A DNA stretch of 64,000 nucleotides from an uncultured Bacillota bacterium. GTDB lineage: Bacteria > Bacillota_I > Bacilli_A > RFN20 > CAG-631. The translations under genes were made by a program, and so were the position numbers. Where the stretch lies: the NCBI GenBank assembly GCA_902491575.1, contig CABUID010000002.1, positions 62,001 to 126,000 on the forward strand, in the 5' to 3' direction. Positions 43,327 through 51,712 of this stretch are shown here, piece after piece. The notes beneath the pieces were generated by a model that was not told where the DNA came from, did no database searches, and saw nothing but the letters and a program-made list of their open reading frames with translations. Within the stretch, counting starts at the first letter, position 1, and the number at the start of each line of letters is the position of its first letter.

Positions 43327-44466
43327 ATGGTAAAAGTCGATGTTATATCAGGTTTTTTAGGAGCCGGAAAAACCACTTTAATCCAAAAAATATTTGAAAG
43401 TGTTTTAAAAAAAGAAAAAGTAGTATTAATAGAAAATGAATTTGGCGAAATTGGAATTGATGGAACTTTTTTGAAAGAATCGGGAATTCAGATTAAAGAA
43501 ATTAATGCAGGATGTATTTGTTGCTCTTTAGTTGGAGATTTTTCTGCTTCTATGAAAGAAGTTTTAGATAAATATCAACCTGAAAGAATTATTATTGAGC
43601 CTTCAGGTGTTGGAAAACTTTCAGACATTGTTAATGCAGTTTTAAAATTAAAAGAAGAACTTCAAATTAATATATTAGCAACAGTAGTCGATGGACCAAA
43701 AACAAAAATGTATATTAAAAATTTTGGTGAGTTCTTTTTAAATCAAGTAGAAGCTGCAAATACAATTATTATTAGTAAAACAGATAAAATGGAAGAAAGT
43801 AAAATTATAGAAGTAATGGATTTAATTAAAGAAAGAAATAATCATGCTAAAATTATTACGACTTCCATTCAAGAACTAAATAGCGAAGAATTAGTAAAAA
43901 TTTTGGAAGAAAAAAAATCTTTAAAAGAAGAATTGCTTTCTGAAATGAAAGAGGTTCATGAACATGAATGTTGTCATGAACATCATCACCACGATGAAGA
44001 CGAAGAACATGAATGCTGTCATGGACATCATCACCACGATGAAGACGAAGAACATGAATGTTGTCATGGACATCATCACCATGATGAAGACGAAGAACTT
44101 GAATGTTGTCATGGACATCATCACCATGATGAAGACGGGGGACATGAATGTTGTCATGAGCATCATCACCATGATGCTGATGAAGTTTTTACAAGCTGGG
44201 GTAAGGAAACACCTAAAGCAATTTCCTATGAAGAATTAAACTCATTTTTAAAAGCATTAGCAAATGATGAATCATTAGGAATGATTATTCGTTCAAAAGG
44301 TGTATTAAAAGCAAGTGATAACGATAAATGGTATTATTATGATTTTGTTTCAGGAGATTATGATATTCGTTTAGGGAATCCAGATTATACGGGAAGAATT
44401 GTGGTTATTGGTTCTAAACTCAACGAGGAAAAAATTGAAGCACTATTCTATAAAAAGGAAATTTAA
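43327..44466 (+). CDS. COG0523 (CobW/P47K) metallochaperone GTPase with His/Cys-rich repeats
   Basis: A 379-residue GTPase. G1 motif GFLGAGKTT is at 9-17 and the family metal motif CICC at 63-66, with NTIIISKTDK giving the NKxD-like specificity motif. Between the GTPase and the CobW C-terminal domain (~290-379), residues 213-287 are five tandem 15-residue units of the type HECCHGHHHHDEDEE. Family members deliver zinc, cobalt or nickel to target enzymes; His-rich stretches store metal. The repeat adds Cys pairs, favouring zinc or nickel. AAGGAG precedes the ATG. The second GTPase follows after two bases. Confidence 0.92.
   Translation: MVKVDVISGFLGAGKTTLIQKIFESVLKKEKVVLIENEFGEIGIDGTFLKESGIQIKEINAGCICCSLVGDFSASMKEVLDKYQPERIIIEPSGVGKLSDIVNAVLKLKEELQINILATVVDGPKTKMYIKNFGEFFLNQVEAANTIIISKTDKMEESKIIEVMDLIKERNNHAKIITTSIQELNSEELVKILEEKKSLKEELLSEMKEVHEHECCHEHHHHDEDEEHECCHGHHHHDEDEEHECCHGHHHHDEDEELECCHGHHHHDEDGGHECCHEHHHHDADEVFTSWGKETPKAISYEELNSFLKALANDESLGMIIRSKGVLKASDNDKWYYYDFVSGDYDIRLGNPDYTGRIVVIGSKLNEEKIEALFYKKEI
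43963..44187 (+). repeat. Five 45-bp in-frame tandem repeats encoding His/Cys-rich units
   Basis: Units begin at 43963, 44008, 44053, 44098 and 44143. They are nearly identical in the first three; the fourth starts CTT instead of CAT and the last diverges at its end (ADEV). Being coding and in multiples of three, copy number can change without frameshift. Confidence 0.92.
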
Positions 44467-44468
44467 AT

Positions 44469-45416
44469 ATGCTAAAGACTATACCTGTTTATATCATTGC
44501 TGGACTTTTGGAATCTGGGAAAACGACATTTATCAAAAGTACCATTGCTTCAGATGACTTTTTCCAAAAAGGTAAAACATTAGTTCTTTCCGGTGAAGAG
44601 GGCGAAATTGAATATGATGAACAGTTTTTAAAAAAATACAATACAACTGTAAAGTATTTTGAAAAACAAGAAGATTTTAACTCATTAAATTTACAAAAAA
44701 TAGTTAATGAAACTCAACCACAACGTATAGTTATTGAATTAAATGGAATGTGGGATTTAACGGCCATTGAATTCCCCTCTATTTTTAAAATCTACCAATT
44801 TATTAATTTTATCAATTTTACAACCTTTCCTATCTACTTTTTAAATATGAGACAAAAGTATTTAGATGTAGTTAAGCAATCCGATGTTGTTGTTTTTATT
44901 AATGTATTCGAAAAAGATAAAGAAAAACTGGAAAGTTATTCATCTTCTTTTAAATTAACGAATTCGAATGCTCAATATATGGTAATGGATGAAAATGGTA
45001 ATTTATCGGATGCATTTAAAGTGGAATTGCCTTATGATTTAAACGCACCTATTATTCAAATTCAAAATGATGATTATGGTATTTGGTATATAGATTCCTT
45101 TGATCATAAGGAAGATTATGAAGGAAAAGTTGTCGAAATGAATGTAATGGTCATTTTATCTAATAAACTTCCTAAAAATACTTTTGTAGCAGGTAGACTA
45201 GCGATGACTTGTTGTAGTAACGATATTCAACTTTATGGACATTTGTGTAACAATACATTAAATATGAAATTAAAAGATCGAAGTTGGATTCATTTAGTTG
45301 CTAAAATGCATTACCAATTTTCAAAACAATATCAGGAAGATGAATGTGTATTAACACCCATTTCGATGGAAAAAATTGAACCATTAGAAAATGCTGTACT
45401 TGATTTAACAAAATAA
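44469..45416 (+). CDS. Second CobW-like GTPase lacking the CxCC motif
   Basis: A 315-residue paralogue with G1 motif GLLESGKTT at 12-20. The CxCC metal motif of the family is absent; the same region reads KYFEKQEDF. Specificity motif NKxD is not evident (VVFINVFEKDKE instead), and no His-rich stretch is present. The C-terminal ~100 residues include KDRSWIHLVAK, resembling the CobW_C domain. It could be a partner or regulatory subunit of the upstream GTPase, from which it is two bases away. Confidence 0.8.
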   Translation: MLKTIPVYIIAGLLESGKTTFIKSTIASDDFFQKGKTLVLSGEEGEIEYDEQFLKKYNTTVKYFEKQEDFNSLNLQKIVNETQPQRIVIELNGMWDLTAIEFPSIFKIYQFINFINFTTFPIYFLNMRQKYLDVVKQSDVVVFINVFEKDKEKLESYSSSFKLTNSNAQYMVMDENGNLSDAFKVELPYDLNAPIIQIQNDDYGIWYIDSFDHKEDYEGKVVEMNVMVILSNKLPKNTFVAGRLAMTCCSNDIQLYGHLCNNTLNMKLKDRSWIHLVAKMHYQFSKQYQEDECVLTPISMEKIEPLENAVLDLTK

Positions 45417-45418
45417 AG

Positions 45419-45443
45419 AAAAAGTCCTATTGGACTTTTTTTT
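45419..45443. terminator. Bidirectional terminator between convergent genes
   Basis: 9-bp stem AAAAAGTCC/GGACTTTTT with a 4-base loop; T run on the right and A run on the left serve both directions. Confidence 0.85.
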
Positions 45444-46557
45444 ATGAATAATTTGACGTTTCACAAATGGATAAGATTTCTTTTGCTTTTTTGTTTAACT
45501 CATGTAAATCATGATTTACATGAACAATGATTTTAGCAGATTCACTTGCTTTTTTTAAATCATTTCGTTGAAAATAATAAAGCATTAAATAATAAGTATT
45601 CATTAGATTTACTAAAGCGTAATTTTGTTTCGTGTTAAATATTTGTTCTACATTTTTAATATCTTCTAAAGTATAAAGTGCAGTATAAATATTTTTTGTA
45701 TAATGAACATTTTTTTTCAAGTTCTGAATGGTTTTCAAAGCTTCTTCAGATTTATCTTTATTGTATAAATAATCTATTTTTACAAGTTGGTATAAATCTT
45801 TATAAGATTCACAGCAATTAATTTTATCAAATAATTCTAGTCCTTGTTTCTTATCTACTAAGAAATAATATTTGGTTTGTATCAAGCAAAGATAATAATA
45901 GGAATCAGGATGCAAATTATGCGTTTTCAGTTCTTCTATTTTTTGATTGAAAGAATCAAACAGACAATCTTTTTGAAATTTATTAAATATTTGGATGAAT
46001 GGATTAAAAATATAAAATATAAAAAGAATGAAAACGATAGCTAAAATAAAAATAAAAATTAAAGCAATCAACCAATGAAGTTTTAAAAGGCCATTCCACC
46101 AGTAAAATAAAAAAGAACATAATAATAGGGTTAATAAACTTAAAAATTTTTGATAATTGTTTTGTTTATTTGTATAAACGCCAACTGGTAAAGTTTTATC
46201 TTTCTTTTTCTTAAAAAATAAATCATAAAATAAGACAAGAACATTTAAAATTCCATATAAACTAAAAATCAAATTCAAAAAATGAATATTTTGATGAAAA
46301 TTTAATATTGCTGTAATATTAATAATAAAAAATAACATACGAATAAGTGGCGTTTGATTTAAACATTCTAAAAATAATAAACAAAGAATTATAATATTCA
46401 CTATTAAAGGAAAGTAAGATAAATTATCTGGCATAATTAATCCTGTTTTCAATTGCAATTCACCAATAAATAAATTAAAGATTAAAACCAAGGATAATAA
46501 AAATTGTAGAATTTGTAAAATTCGTGGTTGGATTAATTTTTTTATATTGTTTAACAA
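45442..46557 (-). CDS. Membrane protein with C-terminal TPR-like helical region
   Basis: A 371-residue protein: about six membrane helices in residues 1-200 and a soluble C-terminal part (~205-371) of paired helices with TPR spacing (e.g. SYKDLYQLVKIDYLYNKDKSEEALKTIQNL). Function unknown. The start is taken at TTG (46557) because AAGGGAG lies eight bases before it; an ATG six codons further upstream would place that site inside the gene and has none of its own. Convergent with the COG0523 pair. Confidence 0.65.
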   Translation of the reverse strand: MLNNIKKLIQPRILQILQFLLSLVLIFNLFIGELQLKTGLIMPDNLSYFPLIVNIIILCLLFLECLNQTPLIRMLFFIINITAILNFHQNIHFLNLIFSLYGILNVLVLFYDLFFKKKKDKTLPVGVYTNKQNNYQKFLSLLTLLLCSFLFYWWNGLLKLHWLIALIFIFILAIVFILFIFYIFNPFIQIFNKFQKDCLFDSFNQKIEELKTHNLHPDSYYYLCLIQTKYYFLVDKKQGLELFDKINCCESYKDLYQLVKIDYLYNKDKSEEALKTIQNLKKNVHYTKNIYTALYTLEDIKNVEQIFNTKQNYALVNLMNTYYLMLYYFQRNDLKKASESAKIIVHVNHDLHELNKKAKEILSICETSNYS

Positions 46558-46688
46558 ATCGATCACTCCCTTCATAAAAGTTAATTTTATTATAATATAG
46601 AAAGATAAGTTATTCTATTAAAAAGCAAAATAAATGAATAACTTTATATTTTTTATAAAGACTATCAATGAGATTTAAAAAAAGTAAA

Positions 46689-46717
46689 TTGTAACTTCAT
46701 AAATTTTATAGTATAAT
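46689..46717 (+). promoter_or_regulatory. Sigma-A promoter of the aminotransferase gene
   Basis: TTGTAA (46689-46694), 17-base spacer, perfect TATAAT (46712-46717), 38 bases before the ATG. Confidence 0.75.
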
Positions 46718-46754
46718 AAAAAATATGGATATTTCATAAGAAAGGTGGGATAAA

Positions 46755-47996
46755 ATGAAACATATTAATGATCATTTGTGTCAATTTGATGAAGGTGAAG
46801 ATGTATTGTTTCGCTCTATGAAAATTAAAGAAAAGCAAAAAAATTATCCTCATTTAATCAATGCTACTATCGGCACTTTGTATAATGAAGATAAAAGTCC
46901 ATCCATATTAAAAGTAGTAAAAGAAACCATGCAAACACTTAATGATAATGAAAATTTTTTATATTCATCTACACAAGGCCCAGTGGGTTTTGACACTGCT
47001 TTAATTCGTTATTTATTTGGACAATATGAGCAAGATATAAGAAAGAAAAAATACATTGGTGTGATTCCAACACCAGGTGCAACCGGTGCAATTAATCAGT
47101 CTCTTTTTATGACATTAAATGAAAAAGATACCGTAATTATTCCTTCGATATGTTGGAATGTTTATTTTAATATGTGTCAGTCAATGAATTTCAATTATGT
47201 GGTTTATGATTATATTAAAGATAATCATTTTGATTTTGAAGGATTTAAAAACTGCGTAGAAGAGATTAGTCAAAAACAAAAACACATTGTGACAATATTA
47301 AATGATCCTTGTAACAACCCTACAGGATATTCACTTACTTTTGAAGAATTCTCTCGTTTAATAGCTTATTTAAATTCTCGAGAAGATTTGACTTTTACTT
47401 TAATTTATGATGTTGCATATTATGAGTATAGTATTGAAGATAGTCGAAAAAAATTTGCGATGTTAAAAGAATTAAATTCTCATGTCATGACGATTTTAGC
47501 TTGGTCTGCTTCAAAAGCATTTACAATGTATGGTTTAAGATTAGGAGCGATGGTCATCATCGATTCAGATTCAAAACAAACTTTAGAATTTACAGATCTT
47601 TCTAGAATGATTGCACGAACAAAATGGAGTTGTGTATCATCCAGTGCGCTTTATACTGTAAATAAAATTCTTTCCGATGAAAAGCGAAAACAATGTTTTT
47701 TTGAAGAACTTGGTCAATTCAATAATATGCTTTTAAAAAGAATACGCCTTTTTGAAAAACAAGCTAACGATATTGGCTTAAATATGATTCCTTATCATGG
47801 TGGTTTTTTTGTGGCTGTTTTTTGCCAAAACGTTTTACGAGTTGTCGAAGAATTAGAAAAAGAAGATATCTATGTAATACCTAATAATAAAGTTATACGC
47901 ATTGCTATTTGTGGCATTACATTGCAACAATGCGATGGTTTAGCTGAAAAAATTTATCAATGTATCGAAAGAGTAGATCATATGAACAAATTATAA
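46755..47996 (+). CDS. Pyridoxal-phosphate aminotransferase, class I/II (aspartate/aromatic type)
   Basis: A 413-residue fold-type I aminotransferase. The Schiff-base Lys254 is in SASKAFTMYGLRLGA; NDPCNNPTGYS is the cofactor/Asn-Pro motif. The N-terminus (LINATIGTLYNEDKSP) resembles the aromatic-amino-acid/aspartate group. It would exchange amino groups with 2-oxoglutarate; the exact substrate is unclear. AAAGGTGGG precedes the ATG. Single gene. Confidence 0.88.
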   Translation: MKHINDHLCQFDEGEDVLFRSMKIKEKQKNYPHLINATIGTLYNEDKSPSILKVVKETMQTLNDNENFLYSSTQGPVGFDTALIRYLFGQYEQDIRKKKYIGVIPTPGATGAINQSLFMTLNEKDTVIIPSICWNVYFNMCQSMNFNYVVYDYIKDNHFDFEGFKNCVEEISQKQKHIVTILNDPCNNPTGYSLTFEEFSRLIAYLNSREDLTFTLIYDVAYYEYSIEDSRKKFAMLKELNSHVMTILAWSASKAFTMYGLRLGAMVIIDSDSKQTLEFTDLSRMIARTKWSCVSSSALYTVNKILSDEKRKQCFFEELGQFNNMLLKRIRLFEKQANDIGLNMIPYHGGFFVAVFCQNVLRVVEELEKEDIYVIPNNKVIRIAICGITLQQCDGLAEKIYQCIERVDHMNKL

Positions 47997-48020
47997 ATTC
48001 CAATTTTATTATTGATATAT

Positions 48021-48057
48021 AAAAAAAGAAATGATAGAAGATTAATCATTTCTTTTT
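48021..48057. terminator. Bidirectional terminator
   Basis: 13-bp stem AAAAAGAAATGAT and its complement, 9-base loop, between the convergent aminotransferase and TVP38 genes. Confidence 0.85.
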
Positions 48058-48071
48058 AAGTTGTATGACTA

Positions 48072-48824
48072 CTATTTTGATTTTTTACGTTCTTTCTTTT
48101 TAAACCATTTATCCGTAAAAGAAATTAAAGCATTATTTATTTTATCTGAATTTTTATAGGCCAGAATAAATGCAATAATTGACAATATACCTAAAATAAC
48201 TAAAACCACAATTCCCCATCCATGAAAAGGAATAATTTCTCCAGACATAAAAATTAAAGTGGCACCAATAGAAGTGATTCTTGTAAAAACTTGCATTAAT
48301 GTAAAAACAGAAAAACGAATAGGCATGATACCTGCTACCGCACATAAAGCATCATCGGGAAATACAGGCAGTAAAAACATGAAAAATAGTAAAATAGTTT
48401 CTTTCCCTTTCAATTTATTTAAATAATAGTCAACAGTATCTTTATCTCCTACTACCCAGTTTACAAACGGTCGTCCTAGTTTTCTTCCTAAAAAGAAAGC
48501 AAATAAAGAACCAATTATGATGCCAATAAAAGAATAAACGAAGGATAAAAAGCCACCAAATAAATAACTACCTGCAATAATGGTAACTGTACTAGGAATA
48601 GGTAAAAAAGTTACCTGTAAAAATGATAAAATGATAAAGGCAATGGGACCTAAAGCTCCATAAGAAGCAATTTTATCTTGAAGCTGTTCTTTTGTTAATT
48701 TATGAAATCCAAGATGACGGAAAAGTAAGTACAATAGTAAAACTAAAATGATTACTATCAGAAAAGATATTAAAAGTTTTATAATCATTTTTTTCTTATC
48801 AATTTTATTTTTCTTTTCATCCAT
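48072..48824 (-). CDS. TVP38/TMEM64 (DedA-like VTT) membrane protein
   Basis: A 250-residue polytopic protein with five to six helices. The VTT/TVP38 signature is visible: FLPIPSTVTIIAGSYLFG, then FFLGRKLGRPFV, and LLFFMFLLPVFPDDALCAVAGI. Relatives move lipids or small molecules across membranes. The C-terminus is Lys-rich and cytoplasmic. TAGGTGG precedes the ATG. Last gene of a leftward five-gene run of membrane proteins. Confidence 0.87.
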   Translation of the reverse strand: MDEKKNKIDKKKMIIKLLISFLIVIILVLLLYLLFRHLGFHKLTKEQLQDKIASYGALGPIAFIILSFLQVTFLPIPSTVTIIAGSYLFGGFLSFVYSFIGIIIGSLFAFFLGRKLGRPFVNWVVGDKDTVDYYLNKLKGKETILLFFMFLLPVFPDDALCAVAGIMPIRFSVFTLMQVFTRITSIGATLIFMSGEIIPFHGWGIVVLVILGILSIIAFILAYKNSDKINNALISFTDKWFKKKERKKSK

Positions 48825-48850
48825 AATACCACCTACATATTATTATCTCT

Positions 48851-49396
48851 TTATTTTGATTTATTATTAATTATTTTATTTTTAAAAAAATAATCATATT
48901 GATTGTAGTTTAATATATGTACTCCGTAAACATCCACATTTTCATCGACCATAATCATTTCACATTCATTAATTGTTTTTTTAATAGTTTTTGCTTTGTT
49001 TGCTAAAAGTAAAATGCGATTTTCTTTACGACTATTCATAAAAGAAGAAAGAGAATGAAGGGGCTTTGTTTTCATTGTATTTTTATTATTCTTTAAATAC
49101 ATCATAAAAGTTTCTTTATTATTAATTTGTAAATCACAATTCTTTTTTGTATATAAAATTTTAACGAGATATTCAATATTATCCACTTTGATAATAAAGT
49201 CAGCTCCATGGCTTTTTTCTTTGAAAATTCGACACTGGCAATTATATTTTAAAGCAGTTGTATAAATGGCTTTTTTTATTTTTTGTTTTTTAAAAAATGG
49301 GTAAATTAAAAGTTTAAACACGATGTCGAGTAAACAAATAAATATTAATGTAAAAGTAATAATATAAAATGGTTGTATCGTCAATATAATCATCAT
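48851..49396 (-). CDS. Unknown protein with N-terminal membrane helix
   Basis: A 181-residue protein: a hydrophobic helix at ~5-35, a basic linker, and a soluble C-terminal domain containing CQCRIFKEKSHGADFIIKV and a later MIMVDENVDVYG. The domain slightly recalls nuclease-like folds (an Asp followed by Glu/Lys) but the spacing is not canonical and I do not claim this. Overlaps the upstream gene by four bases (ATGA). Unrecognised. Confidence 0.6.
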   Translation of the reverse strand: MMIILTIQPFYIITFTLIFICLLDIVFKLLIYPFFKKQKIKKAIYTTALKYNCQCRIFKEKSHGADFIIKVDNIEYLVKILYTKKNCDLQINNKETFMMYLKNNKNTMKTKPLHSLSSFMNSRKENRILLLANKAKTIKKTINECEMIMVDENVDVYGVHILNYNQYDYFFKNKIINNKSK

Positions 49397-50118
49397 TCTT
49401 TTTCCTCTATCGATTTGGGTAGTGAAGTAGGTAATGGAGAATTTACACTCTCAGAAAAAGTAGATATACTATATAAATCTAATTTTTCTAAATCTTTTTG
49501 AAAAACATCATTGGCCATTTTCTTGCCACGCTTTACACGAGCGATACAAGATAAAATGGCTTTTATTAAATAAATCAAACAAAACAAAACACATAGATAA
49601 TATAACATAGAAACATATAGCATCGGACTTGAGAAATCAGGATGCTTAGAAATAAATGTTGGAAAAATCGATGCAGGTAACCAACTAGGACCGGTTAATT
49701 TTAAATTTTCATCTAAAATGGATTCATTGATTTCTTTAATAGTAGGCCATTTTATCGTAGGAAACAATTTAAAAGCTTCTGTAAAAAAATCTTGAGCCTT
49801 TCCTGAAAAGCAAATAAATATGATAGCCCATGCAACTCCTGTTAATAAAATAAGAATACGAAAAGGCCATTTTGATTGGTTAAATAATAATCTTTTTTCA
49901 TGATAATAAAGAGCTTCTTTAAATTGCTTTTTATTGCGTACAACACCATATTTTAACAAATCATACATATAAGTATCCATTTTTTTGCTTTGCTTTTTCA
50001 TGTATTTATCAATAAGTAAATAAATACCTCCAAAGATAAGTAGTAAAAGAATGAATAAAGCGCATAAAACTAAAATAACTTTTTTTGTTTTTTCATCAAG
50101 CTGGAAGGCAAAACTCAT
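49393..50118 (-). CDS. Unknown membrane protein, three helices
   Basis: A 241-residue protein with helices near 13-36, 84-106 and 165-190, separated by a ~60-residue extracytoplasmic loop (SGKAQDFFTEAFKLFPTIKW...). The N-terminal FQLDEKTKK and the Lys-rich stretch MKKQSKKMDTYMYDLLKYG suggest a cytoplasmic start. Unrecognised. Starts in the ATGA of the upstream small protein and ends in the ATGA of the next one, so the three are translationally coupled. Confidence 0.62.
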   Translation of the reverse strand: MSFAFQLDEKTKKVILVLCALFILLLLIFGGIYLLIDKYMKKQSKKMDTYMYDLLKYGVVRNKKQFKEALYYHEKRLLFNQSKWPFRILILLTGVAWAIIFICFSGKAQDFFTEAFKLFPTIKWPTIKEINESILDENLKLTGPSWLPASIFPTFISKHPDFSSPMLYVSMLYYLCVLFCLIYLIKAILSCIARVKRGKKMANDVFQKDLEKLDLYSISTFSESVNSPLPTSLPKSIEEKE

Positions 50119-50345
50119 GAAGCATCACCACCATTTTGCATTGAAATAAGGACACGATGTAATTTTTTACGATATTTGTTTTCTTTTTTATTACCATAAT
50201 GAAATCCTGTGAGAATGACCATGATTTCTCCATAAAAGTGGTTGATAAAAGCAATCATAAAATAAATTAAAAAATACAAAATGTAAAAAGGACTAAAAAA
50301 AATAGCCTTAAAAGCATTTAAAAAAAACTTGAATGCATTTTCCAT
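50115..50345 (-). CDS. Small membrane protein of unknown function
   Basis: A 76-residue protein with two hydrophobic stretches (residues ~8-35 and a following amphipathic part) and a basic C-terminus (KKENKYRKKLHRV). GGAGG-like AGGAGG sits before the ATG. Overlaps the downstream gene by four bases; follows the polytopic gene by 10 bases. Unrecognised. Confidence 0.6.
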   Translation of the reverse strand: MENAFKFFLNAFKAIFFSPFYILYFLIYFMIAFINHFYGEIMVILTGFHYGNKKENKYRKKLHRVLISMQNGGDAS

Positions 50346-50355
50346 TTTGTTCCTC

Positions 50356-51225
50356 CTATGGATTAGTTATATTATAAATATAAACAATAATTTTTACAAT
50401 ACAATATATACAAAAAGGAATGAGGATAACAAGAGGGACAATATAAAATAAATTTAGGTAACATAAGTAAAAATTTAAACTTGAAAAAAGAAGAATATAA
50501 AGCATTAAACCTAAATTAAAATGCTTCATTTTCTTGGAAATTTCGAAAATAAGGGGAATAGATAAAATATAAAGCATGCTGATTATTAAAAAATAAACAT
50601 TATAGGAAACAAAATAAAAAAGAATAGAAAAAAGGAAAAGAAAAACATAACTAATATTTCCATAAATTGGAAAATTTTTTTCTTTTTCTCTCATAGGTTT
50701 GATTTTCTTAAATTGTTCATTAATAAACAAAAAAGAAAATATAGCTTCTGCGCCACTTAATAAAAAAAGAAAAGTTAAGGAAAGATTTTCATAGACCCAT
50801 TGATCAGAAAAGAAAAAATCAATAAGACGAAATTCGTATAACCATTCAGCTAAATAAAGTGCCAAAATATTGGTGATACTGTAAACGATAGATTGAAGGA
50901 AAAGAGTGGTGTAAACTTTTATTTTCAAATGGATGAATAAACCAAATAAATCACCAACGATTAGTGTTGGAGCAATATATAATAGACAAAAATATGGATC
51001 ACCTATTCCTCCAAAAAAACATAAAATTAAAGTAGCTATATTAAATATAAGAATATGTTTAAAGGAGAAAATACTTGCATAATAAGCAGCAAATATTGGA
51101 AAAATGAGCAAACCAAAAATCGATAAAACTGGCATTACATAAACTGAAAGTAATGTGGTTATAAAATAGACTGCTGATAGAACTCCTCCAAGTGTAATTG
51201 CTTTAATATTATGTTTTTTTTCCAT
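50356..51225 (-). CDS. Polytopic membrane protein (DUF2232/ECF S-component-like)
   Basis: A 289-residue protein with about eight membrane helices. The start (KAITLGGVLSAVYFITTLLSVY) and the FPIFAAYYASIFSFKH and FGGIGDPYFCLLYIAPTLIVGDLFG segments resemble DUF2232 (YybS-like) and ECF transporter substrate-binding subunits. I cannot decide between them. First gene of the leftward five-gene run that continues with small membrane proteins and the TVP38 protein. Confidence 0.6.
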   Translation of the reverse strand: MEKKHNIKAITLGGVLSAVYFITTLLSVYVMPVLSIFGLLIFPIFAAYYASIFSFKHILIFNIATLILCFFGGIGDPYFCLLYIAPTLIVGDLFGLFIHLKIKVYTTLFLQSIVYSITNILALYLAEWLYEFRLIDFFFSDQWVYENLSLTFLFLLSGAEAIFSFLFINEQFKKIKPMREKEKNFPIYGNISYVFLFLFSILFYFVSYNVYFLIISMLYILSIPLIFEISKKMKHFNLGLMLYILLFSSLNFYLCYLNLFYIVPLVILIPFCIYCIVKIIVYIYNITNP

Positions 51226-51302
51226 AGTTATATCCTTTTTTATTATTTTAACTTATTTTTAAAATTAAAGATATGTTTTTTCAAAAATTTATGAATTTTA
51301 AC

Positions 51303-51331
51303 TTGTGGTAAATAGAAAGTAATGATATGAT
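51303..51331 (+). promoter_or_regulatory. Promoter of the cold-shock gene
   Basis: TTGTGG (51303-51308), 17-base spacer, TATGAT (51326-51331). The leader is about 46 bases, much shorter than the structured leaders of E. coli cspA. Confidence 0.65.
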
Positions 51332-51383
51332 AAAATTAGATATACATTATTGCAAAAATAGATAGATGAAAGGAAACATATGA

Positions 51384-51590
51384 ATGAAAGGTAAAGTAAA
51401 AACTTTTAACAAGCAAAAAGGTTATGGTTTTATTCAAAGCGATGTGGAGGGAGATATTTTTTTTCATTATTCAAATTTACTGATGGAAGGCTTCAAAAAT
51501 ATAGAAGCAGGTACAGATGTGGAATTTGATATGGAAGAAACAACAAAGGGTAAACGAGCAACAAATATTAAAGTAGTAGCACAATCGTAA
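51384..51590 (+). CDS. Cold-shock protein (CspA family)
   Basis: A 68-residue OB-fold RNA chaperone. RNP1 reads KGYGFI and RNP2 DIFFHYS (Phe/Tyr replace the usual Val/Phe); both keep the aromatic RNA-contacting residues. Binds single-stranded RNA or DNA and prevents secondary structure at low temperature or in general. AAAGGA precedes the start. An overlapping five-codon frame (MKGNI, stop) lies just before it. Monocistronic with its own terminator. Confidence 0.95.
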   Translation: MKGKVKTFNKQKGYGFIQSDVEGDIFFHYSNLLMEGFKNIEAGTDVEFDMEETTKGKRATNIKVVAQS

Positions 51591-51602
51591 TCTTCTTTGT
51601 TT

Positions 51603-51628
51603 AAATCGCTTTTTAGCGATTTTTTTTG
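51603..51628 (+). terminator. Terminator of the cold-shock gene
   Basis: 8-bp stem AAATCGCT/AGCGATTT with a 4-base loop and a run of eight T. Confidence 0.9.
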
Positions 51629-51678
51629 GTTTATTTTTATGATTTTTTTTTCATAATCATAGTAAATTTGAAATAAAA

Positions 51679-51687
51679 TGATATAAT
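51679..51687 (+). promoter_or_regulatory. Extended -10 promoter of the LacI-family regulator
   Basis: TGATATAAT, 25 bases before the start, without a -35 match. Confidence 0.55.
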
Positions 51688-51712
51688 ATTACTATGGAAA
51701 GGAAGAATGAAA

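Noticed and set aside
43921..44239. Frames in other phases over the His-rich repeat, and the repeat as a possible CRISPR array
   Set aside because: The 45-bp units are contiguous, without spacers, and lie in frame within the GTPase gene.
48851..49396. PD-(D/E)xK nuclease domain
   Set aside because: The Asp, Glu and Lys residues exist but their spacing is not that of the family, so I left the protein as unknown.
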